This document shows, one piece after another, positions 58,899-64,000 of a DNA stretch of 64,000 nt (positions are counted from its first letter, which is position 1; the number at the start of each line of letters is the position of its first letter). This DNA is from Massilia putida (GTDB lineage Bacteria; Pseudomonadota; Gammaproteobacteria; Burkholderiales; Burkholderiaceae_D), in contig NZ_CP019038.1 of the NCBI RefSeq assembly GCF_001941825.1, positions 3,162,001 through 3,226,000 on the forward strand, read 5' to 3'. Under the pieces are notes generated by a model, which saw only the letters and a program-made list of their open reading frames with translations, searched no databases and was not told the origin of the DNA. Position numbers and translations under genes: made by a program.

Positions 58899-59002
58899 CG
58901 TCGTTCCCGGCACTGCCGGAAACGACTTCCCGTGGAAGCGGGAACCCATGCCGAGGCGATTCCAGACGCCCGGTATGGATTCCCGCGTGCGCGGGAATGA
59001 CG
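58899..59002. repeat. Dispersed inverted repeat, family A copy 4, between paaA and paaB
   Basis: The left side carries CGTCGTTCCCGGCACTGCCGG followed by a second stem start ACGACTTCCCGTGGAAGCGG; the right arm is ATGGATTCCCGCGTGCGCGG ending in GAATGACG. It takes up most of the 134-bp gap in the operon. Confidence 0.8.
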
Positions 59003-59012
59003 TCGTCAATTC

Positions 59013-60002
59013 TTATGCTGCTGCCTTTTTGGCGGCCTGCTTGTCGGCATGCGCCACCAACGCCTCGCGGAACCACGCCCCGTCGTCGTACGCCTTCACG
59101 CGCGTACGCAGGCGGTCCTTGTTACACGGCCCGTTGCCTTTGAGGACGTTATAAAACTCCTCCCAGTCGATCTCGCCGAAGTCGTAATGCCCGCGTTCCT
59201 CGTTCCATTTGAGGTCGGGATCGGGAATGGTCAGGCCGAGGAATTCGGCCTGGGGCACGGTCTGGTCGACCATGCGCTGGCGCAGTTCGTCGTTCGAGAA
59301 CAGCTTGATGCGCCACTGCGTCGATTGCGCGCTGTTGACGGATTCCGCGTCGGACGGGCCGAACATCATCAAGGAAGGCCACCACCAGCGGTTGAGGGCA
59401 TCCTGCGCCATCGCCTTTTGCTCGGGCGAACCCTGGGCCAGCTTCATCATGATGTCGTAGCCCTGGCGTGCGTGGAACGACTCTTCCTTGCACACGCGGA
59501 TCATCGCGCGGGCATACGGGCCGTACGAGCAGCGGCACAGCGGGATCTGGTTGATGATGGCCGAGCCGTCCACCAGCCAGCCGATGGCGCCGATGTCGGC
59601 CCAGGTCAAGGTCGGGTAGTTGAAGATGCTCGAGTACTTGGCCTTGCCCGAGTGCAGGGCGGCCAGCAATTCGTCGCGCGACACGCCCAGCGTCTCCGCG
59701 GCGCTGTACAGGTACAGGCCGTGGCCGGCCTCGTCCTGGATCTTGGCCAGCAGGATGGATTTGCGCTTCAACGTCGGCGCGCGCGTCACCCAGTTACCTT
59801 CCGGCAGCTGGCCGACGATCTCGGAATGGGCGTGTTGGGAAATCTGGCGGATCAGCGTCTTGCGATACGCCTCGGGCATCCAGTCCTTCGCTTCGATCTT
59901 GACGCCGGCGTCGATGCGGGCCTGGAACGCCTGCTCTTCCTCGCTCATGTCGGCGCGGGTCTGGACCTGTTTCAGGCCGGTTTCCACCATCTGGGCATAC
60001 AT
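59013..60002 (-). CDS. paaA: Phenylacetyl-CoA epoxidase oxygenase subunit
   Basis: Di-iron oxygenase subunit that epoxidises the aromatic ring of phenylacetyl-CoA. It has 329 residues. Two iron-ligand segments are visible: [13 protein letters not shown] (E-x2-H, about residue 90) and [11 protein letters not shown] (E-x2-H, about 173). It is the first gene of the operon as transcribed. The ATG at 60002 has CGGAGACTGACC upstream; the open frame beyond it reaches into the regulatory region. Confidence 0.96.
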   Translation of the reverse strand: MYAQMVETGLKQVQTRADMSEEEQAFQARIDAGVKIEAKDWMPEAYRKTLIRQISQHAHSEIVGQLPEGNWVTRAPTLKRKSILLAKIQDEAGHGLYLYSAAETLGVSRDELLAALHSGKAKYSSIFNYPTLTWADIGAIGWLVDGSAIINQIPLCRCSYGPYARAMIRVCKEESFHARQGYDIMMKLAQGSPEQKAMAQDALNRWWWPSLMMFGPSDAESVNSAQSTQWRIKLFSNDELRQRMVDQTVPQAEFLGLTIPDPDLKWNEERGHYDFGEIDWEEFYNVLKGNGPCNKDRLRTRVKAYDDGAWFREALVAHADKQAAKKAAA

Positions 60003-60040
60003 GGTCAGTCTCCGTTTGTTATCTGCTTCGATCCATAATA

Positions 60041-60064
60041 CGATACAAGAATCGCGATGTATAG
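60041..60064. promoter_or_regulatory. Candidate PaaX operator between paaA and paaX
   Basis: CGATACA (60041-60047) and TGTATAG (60058-60064) form an inverted repeat with 6 of 7 pairs and a 10-bp spacer, 38 bp before the paaA start and 41 bp before the paaX start. Its position at the centre of the divergent region fits a shared repressor site. Confidence 0.45.
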
Positions 60065-60105
60065 CGAAATTTTGAATCATATCGAGACCGGGTAAAATCG
60101 CCGTC

Positions 60106-61032
60106 ATGACCGAACCCAGCAGCCATCAGTGGATCGCCCACTTCCTCGACACCGATCCGCCGCGTTCCAAATCGCTCGTGATGACGATCTTCGGCGACGC
60201 CATCGCCCCGCACGGCGGCCGCCTGTGGCTGGGCAGCCTGATCGAGCTGGTGGCGCCGCTCGGCGCGACGGACCGGCTCGTGCGCACGAGCGTGTTCCGC
60301 CTCGTCCAGGAAGGCTGGCTGGTCGCGAACCGCGAGGGCCGGCGCAGCAGCTATGCCCTGCAGCCCGACGCCGAGCCCCGCTTCGCGCGCGCCAACCGCC
60401 GCATCTACGCGCCGCCGGGCGTCGACTGGAATGGCCGCTGGACCCTGGTGCTGGCGCCCAACGGCAGCATCGACAGCTCGCTCCGCGCGGCCGTGCGCAA
60501 GGAACTCGAATGGGAAGGTTTTGCGATGCTCGCGTCCGGCCTGCTGGCGCATCCCGCGGCCGATCCGGACGGCGTGGCCGAGGTGCTGCACCGCGTGGAC
60601 GGCGCCGGCAAAGTCTTCGTGTGCGCCGCGACGGAACTGCCGGGCGTCGAAGCGCGGCCGCTGGCGGAACTGGTGCGCGAAGGCTGGGATTTGTCGGGCG
60701 TCGTGGCGGGCTACCGCCGCTTCATCGACGCGTTCACGCCGCTGCTCGACCTGCTGCGCGCGGAGCCGGCACCGGAGCCGCGGCAAGCGTTCATCGTGCG
60801 CACCTTGCTGATCCACGCCTACCGCCGCGTCCAGCTGCACGATCCGATGCTGCCGCTGGCCTTGCTGCCGCAGCCGTGGCCCGGGTCGGAAGCGTATGCG
60901 CTGGCGCAAGCGATCTACCGCCTCGTGTGGGAACCGGCCGAACGTCACCTGATGGACGTGTTGCGGCGCGAAGATGCGGATGCGCCGGAGGCGGATACCG
61001 GACTCTATGAGCGGTTCGGTGGGCTACGCTGA
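60106..61032 (+). CDS. paaX: PaaX-family repressor of phenylacetate catabolism
   Basis: A 308-residue transcription regulator. The N-terminal winged helix (about 20-90) has [35 protein letters not shown] and GRRSSYAL, all typical of PaaX. The central and C-terminal parts match the PaaX/PaaX-like C domain that senses phenylacetyl-CoA. It is divergent from paaA across about 100 bp. Many betaproteobacteria use a TetR-type PaaR instead, so a PaaX here is worth noting. Confidence 0.9.
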   Translation: MTEPSSHQWIAHFLDTDPPRSKSLVMTIFGDAIAPHGGRLWLGSLIELVAPLGATDRLVRTSVFRLVQEGWLVANREGRRSSYALQPDAEPRFARANRRIYAPPGVDWNGRWTLVLAPNGSIDSSLRAAVRKELEWEGFAMLASGLLAHPAADPDGVAEVLHRVDGAGKVFVCAATELPGVEARPLAELVREGWDLSGVVAGYRRFIDAFTPLLDLLRAEPAPEPRQAFIVRTLLIHAYRRVQLHDPMLPLALLPQPWPGSEAYALAQAIYRLVWEPAERHLMDVLRREDADAPEADTGLYERFGGLR

Positions 61033-61048
61033 CCGCAACGCAAGACAA

Positions 61049-61149
61049 CGTCATTTCCGCGCAGGCGGGAATCCATACGTCGCGTGAACCGTGGCTCAGC
61101 ATGGGCGGGAAGAGCCCGGAGGGCTGTTCGCGCCTGCGCGGGAACGACG
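61049..61149. repeat. Dispersed inverted repeat, family A copy 5
   Basis: The left arm CGTCATTTCCGCGCAGGCGG (with GAATCCAT) faces GCGCCTGCGCGGGAACGACG on the right. The centre holds a second, shorter GGGCGGGAAGAGCCCGGAGGGC stretch. It lies between convergent paaX and the DUF2442 gene. Confidence 0.75.
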
Positions 61150-61154
61150 GCAAC

Positions 61155-61409
61155 TCAACAATCCAACGCAAACTGCGCCGCCGCCATCGGATGGCGGATC
61201 CGGTCCAGCGCCAGTTCCAGGTCGAGTCCCGGCCAGTACAGGCATTCGCCACCCGGGTGTTCGATGCGGCACAGCTGCGCCACGGTGGCGTGCTCGAACC
61301 AGGGGAACAGTGCGAACGGCACATACAGTTCTTCGTCGCGCCAGCGCAGCCAGAAGCCGCGCCGGTCGATGCTCGTGATTTCCGGCCGCGCGACACGGAT
61401 GTCCATCAT
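61155..61409 (-). CDS. DUF2442-family protein
   Basis: An 84-residue protein. The pattern ITSIDRRGFWLRW, DEELYVPFALFPWF and EHPGGECLYWPGLDLELALD matches DUF2442, a small family often linked to toxin-antitoxin or unknown loci. GAGGAG lies 6 nt before the ATG at 61409; a second ATG follows at 61406. The last residues overlap the edge of repeat A5. Function unknown. Confidence 0.83.
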   Translation of the reverse strand: MMDIRVARPEITSIDRRGFWLRWRDEELYVPFALFPWFEHATVAQLCRIEHPGGECLYWPGLDLELALDRIRHPMAAAQFALDC

Positions 61410-61548
61410 GCTCTGCTCCTCGATGAGGCCAAGCAAGAACAGTAGCAAAAGCACCGGCACCCTCTTTTGCGCGTAAGCAGAGCATCCGGTTCCGCCCGAC
61501 AAAGCGGTATCATGCTCGCCTCACACCCAACAACAACAGGACACATCC

Positions 61549-62685
61549 ATGTCTATCAAGATCAGCAGCCAGTTCGACGCTGGCGCCATCGAGGTCGTGA
61601 ACGCCACGAGCGCGAACGCCATCGACCTGAACATCCGCAAGGATTCGCACGCCGACATCACCCAGTGGTTTTATTTCCGCCTGCAGGGCGCGCAGGCGCA
61701 GCCGTGCACGATCCGCCTGCTCAACGCGGGCCGGTCCGCGTATCCGAAAGGCTGGGAAGACTACAACGCGATGGCCAGCTACGACCGCGTCAACTGGTTC
61801 CGCGTACCGTCCCGCTTCGACGGCCAGGTGCTCACGATCGAGCACACGCCGGCCATGGACAGCGTCTACTACGCCTATTTCGAACCCTATTCGTGGGAAC
61901 GCCACCTGGAGTTGCTCGACCGCGCCCAGATGTCCGAACACGTGCGCATACTGGACCTCGGCTCGACGGTCGAGGGCCGCGACCTGAACCTGCTCGTCAT
62001 CGGCGAGGAAGGCGCGGGCAAGAAGAAGGTGTGGGTCATCGCGCGCCAGCACCCGGGCGAGACGATGGCCGAGTGGTTCGTCGAAGGCATGCTCGACGCC
62101 CTGCTCGACCCGGCCCACCCGTTCGGCCGCCAGCTGCTCAAGGAGACCGTGTTCTACGTCGTGCCGAACATGAACCCGGACGGTTCCGTCCGTGGCAACC
62201 TGCGCACGAACGCGGCCGGCGCCAACCTGAACCGCGAGTGGCTGAACCCGTCGATGGAACGCAGCCCGGAAGTCTTCCTGGTCCGCAAGAAGATGGAAGA
62301 GACCGGCGTCGACCTGTGCCTCGACGTGCATGGCGACGAGGGCCTGCCCTACGTCTTCATCGCCGGCAGCGACGCCCTGCCGACCTTTACCGCCGAGCAG
62401 GCCGCGGCACAGAAAGCGTTCTCGGACGCCTTCATGATCGCCAGCCCCGACTTCCAGGACGTCCACGGCTATCCGAAGGAGCCCTACACGGACGAGGTGC
62501 TGACGATGGGTTCGCCCTACGTCACGCACGCATTCGGCTGCCTGTCGCTGACCCTGGAATTGCCGTTCAAGGACAATGCCAACGATCCGGATCCGCAGGT
62601 CGGCTGGGACGGCGCCCGCAGCGCGCGCCTGGGCGCCGCCGTGCTGCAGCCGGTGCTGCAGGCGATCCGCCGGCTGCAGAAATAA
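61549..62685 (+). CDS. M14-family zinc carboxypeptidase, cytosolic CCP-like type
   Basis: A 378-residue metallopeptidase. An N-terminal beta-sandwich (1-125, WFYFRLQGAQAQPCTIRLLNAG) precedes the catalytic domain. The zinc motif HPGETMAEW supplies His and Glu, and the third ligand is His in CLDVHGDEGLPY. The catalytic Glu is in LTLELPFKDN. This is the layout of the deglutamylase-like CCP subgroup (M14D), without a signal peptide. The bacterial substrate is unknown. Confidence 0.9.
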   Translation: MSIKISSQFDAGAIEVVNATSANAIDLNIRKDSHADITQWFYFRLQGAQAQPCTIRLLNAGRSAYPKGWEDYNAMASYDRVNWFRVPSRFDGQVLTIEHTPAMDSVYYAYFEPYSWERHLELLDRAQMSEHVRILDLGSTVEGRDLNLLVIGEEGAGKKKVWVIARQHPGETMAEWFVEGMLDALLDPAHPFGRQLLKETVFYVVPNMNPDGSVRGNLRTNAAGANLNREWLNPSMERSPEVFLVRKKMEETGVDLCLDVHGDEGLPYVFIAGSDALPTFTAEQAAAQKAFSDAFMIASPDFQDVHGYPKEPYTDEVLTMGSPYVTHAFGCLSLTLELPFKDNANDPDPQVGWDGARSARLGAAVLQPVLQAIRRLQK

Positions 62686-62708
62686 AAAACGGGGCGCAGG
62701 CCCCGTTT
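62684..62708 (-). terminator. Rho-independent terminator of the nitroreductase gene
   Basis: The stem AAACGGGGC/GCCCCGTTT has a 4-nt loop; read on the minus strand it ends in TTTTTT. It lies 7 bp beyond the nitroreductase stop codon and directly after the stop codon of the M14 gene, and may also slow transcription from that side. Confidence 0.83.
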
Positions 62709-62714
62709 CAGCGC

Positions 62715-63368
62715 TTACAGGAAGGTGAACACCTGTTCCTGCGTCAGGCGCGATTTCGGCAGCGCGGCATTGAAATCGCTGTCGGCGTGGTAGCCGAAGG
62801 CCAGCAGGACGAGGCTGGACAAGCCCTGTTCGTGCAGGCCCAGTTCCGCGTCCAGCGCGGCCGGGTCGAGGCCTTCCATCGGCGTCGTGTCCACGCCCAG
62901 CACGCTGGCGGCCAGCATGGCGTTGCCGAGGGCGATATAGGCCTGCTTCTCGAACCACTGCGGCAAGTCCTTCAGTGTGTAGCGGTGCAGGTTGACGTAG
63001 CCCAGGCGGCCCTTGGCCTGGCCGGCCTTGGCGGCATCGTCCTTGAAGCGGCCGTCGCGCTGCTCCTGCTCGAGCAGGCGCTCCAGGTGGCCGCCTTCGA
63101 CGTCGACGCGCGTGCAGAACAGGATCACGTGCGACGCGTTGAGGATCTTCGCCTCGTTGTAGCTGTACGGCCCCTGCACGCCCTTGGCCAGGCGCGCCTT
63201 GGCTTCCGGCGTGCTGGCGACGATGAAGTGCCAGGGTTGCGAGTTCACCGACGACGGGCTGTTGCGCAGCACTTCATAGATCTGCTGCATCGTCTCTTCG
63301 GGGACGCGACGCGTCGGGTCGTAGGCCTTGGTGGTGTAGCGTTGCTTGGCGGCGGCGAGAATGTCCAT
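62715..63368 (-). CDS. NAD(P)H-dependent FMN nitroreductase, NfsB-like
   Basis: A 217-residue flavin enzyme that reduces nitro groups or quinones. RYTTKAYDPTRRVPEE and SPSSVNSQPWHFIV at the start bind FMN, and GVDTTPMEGLDPAALD and LLAFGYHADSD follow as in NfsB. The ATG at 63368 has GAAAGGAA upstream. It is monocistronic, with a good terminator. The native substrate is not known. Confidence 0.9.
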   Translation of the reverse strand: MDILAAAKQRYTTKAYDPTRRVPEETMQQIYEVLRNSPSSVNSQPWHFIVASTPEAKARLAKGVQGPYSYNEAKILNASHVILFCTRVDVEGGHLERLLEQEQRDGRFKDDAAKAGQAKGRLGYVNLHRYTLKDLPQWFEKQAYIALGNAMLAASVLGVDTTPMEGLDPAALDAELGLHEQGLSSLVLLAFGYHADSDFNAALPKSRLTQEQVFTFL

Positions 63369-63445
63369 CGGGTTCCTTTCAAAAATGCGTATCTGCACAT
63401 TATTGCAGGAACCCGGATTTCGCGTGCGCGACCGGAAACCACGGG

Positions 63446-64000
63446 TCAGCTGCCGGCGACGACCATCTTCTCGATGAGGATGGAGCCGGTCGACTTGTTC
63501 CCGCGCGTCAGCACGTCGTTGCCGACGCCGACGATGGCCTGGAACATGTCCTTCATGTTGCCCGCGATGGTGATTTCTTCCACCGGGTACTGGATGACGC
63601 CGTTCTCGACCCAGTAGCCGGACGCGCCGCGCGAGTAATCGCCCGTGACGTAGTTCGTGCCCTGCCCCATCAGTTCCGTGACGAGCAGGCCGGTGCCCAT
63701 CTTGCGCAGCATGCCTTCGAAGTCGTCGGCGATCTTCGTGTCCTTGGAGACGATTTCCAGGTTGTGCGAGCCGCCCGCGTTGCCCGTCGTCTGCATGCCC
63801 AGCTTGCGGGCCGAATAAGACGACAGGAAGTATCCCTGCAGCACGCCGTCGCTGACGACCTTGCGGCGCTGGGTGCGCACGCCCTCTTCGTCGAACGGGG
63901 CCGAGCCGACGCCGCCGATCAGGTGCGGGTCTTCGACGATCTGGATGTGGGACGGGAAGATGCTCTGGCCGAGCGAATCGAGCAGGAAGCTTGATTTACG
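63446..64000 (-). CDS. tldE: TldE/PmbA-type metalloprotease subunit, 3' part, cut by the window edge
   Basis: The reading frame is open to position 64000, giving the C-terminal 184 residues. [37 protein letters not shown] and the [24 protein letters not shown] segment are typical of TldE/PmbA, which works with TldD to degrade unfolded or peptide substrates. A possible start inside the frame at 63880 is not a real start, because the conserved region continues upstream of it. The partner tldD is not in the window. Confidence 0.9.
   Translation of the reverse strand, partial: RKSSFLLDSLGQSIFPSHIQIVEDPHLIGGVGSAPFDEEGVRTQRRKVVSDGVLQGYFLSSYSARKLGMQTTGNAGGSHNLEIVSKDTKIADDFEGMLRKMGTGLLVTELMGQGTNYVTGDYSRGASGYWVENGVIQYPVEEITIAGNMKDMFQAIVGVGNDVLTRGNKSTGSILIEKMVVAGS

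Noticed and set aside
63446..63880. A complete 144-residue gene at the right edge
   Set aside because: The start at 63880 is an internal GTG; the conserved TldE sequence continues in frame to the window edge.

Overview
The window is a high-GC, gene-dense chromosomal segment. Gene content and order point to a betaproteobacterium of the Oxalobacteraceae, probably a Massilia-like genus: ffh near a CcsA-type membrane protein and pilSR, proS next to rppH, a DUF1841 gene beside small c-type cytochromes, and a Burkholderiales-style paa cluster. This assignment is inferred from recognised families, not from a database search. I see no rRNA, tRNA, CRISPR array, prophage or integrative element. The only mobile element is one intact IS256-family copy.

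Layout. 1-4.5 kb: class Ia ribonucleotide reductase (nrdA-nrdB, minus strand) behind a probable NrdR-controlled promoter. 4.5-8.8 kb: the PilS/PilR two-component system with two small upstream membrane genes. 8.9-11.6 kb: a NitT/TauT-type ABC importer. 11.9-15 kb: ffh, an H1-tailed SWIB protein and a LysR regulator. 15.1-18.5 kb: lytic transglycosylase, proS and divergent rppH. 18.6-21.9 kb: a two-domain retropepsin-like exported protein, an unknown gene, DUF1841 and two monohaem cytochromes. 22.1-24.8 kb: moxR, GNAT and a VWA protein. 24.9-30.5 kb: antiporter plus YbdK, small stress or enzyme genes, an ArsR-type regulator, a Fur-box gene and a PuuD-like amidotransferase. 30.8-36.7 kb: parE and parC, then the IS256 copy inserted in the terminator palindrome. 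36.7-44 kb: exported low-complexity proteins, an M64 peptidase, acetyltransferases, a rhodanese, a GlxA-type regulator and an exported cyanophycinase-like peptidase. 44.3-48 kb: argH and small genes. 48-61 kb: the aerobic phenylacetate catabolic cluster paaABCDE-G-H-I-K-J-Y-Z with divergent paaX. 61-64 kb: DUF2442, an M14 carboxypeptidase, a nitroreductase and the 3' part of a tldE/pmbA gene cut by the window edge.

How the genes work together. The paa genes form a near-complete pathway: PaaK activates phenylacetate, PaaABCDE epoxidises the ring, PaaG isomerises, PaaZ opens the ring and oxidises the aldehyde, PaaJ and PaaH carry out beta-oxidation, and PaaI and PaaY act as thioesterases that rescue CoA. 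No paaF hydratase is present here. PaaX is divergent and probably represses from the shared intergenic region.

The most interesting signals are regulatory and structural rather than a new gene system. They include a 40-bp near-palindrome centred on an NrdR-box-like sequence upstream of nrdA; an IS256 element whose 8-bp target duplication regenerates the palindrome it entered; an SOS-type box upstream of parE; a perfect 7-1-7 Fur box; an ArsR operator spanning a -10 at a possibly leaderless start; hairpins that overlap translation starts; and two families of dispersed intergenic repeats, several inside operons. I did not find a clearly undescribed multi-gene system. The least explained genes are at 20135-20623, 29119-29469, 36717-37947 and 39477-40145.
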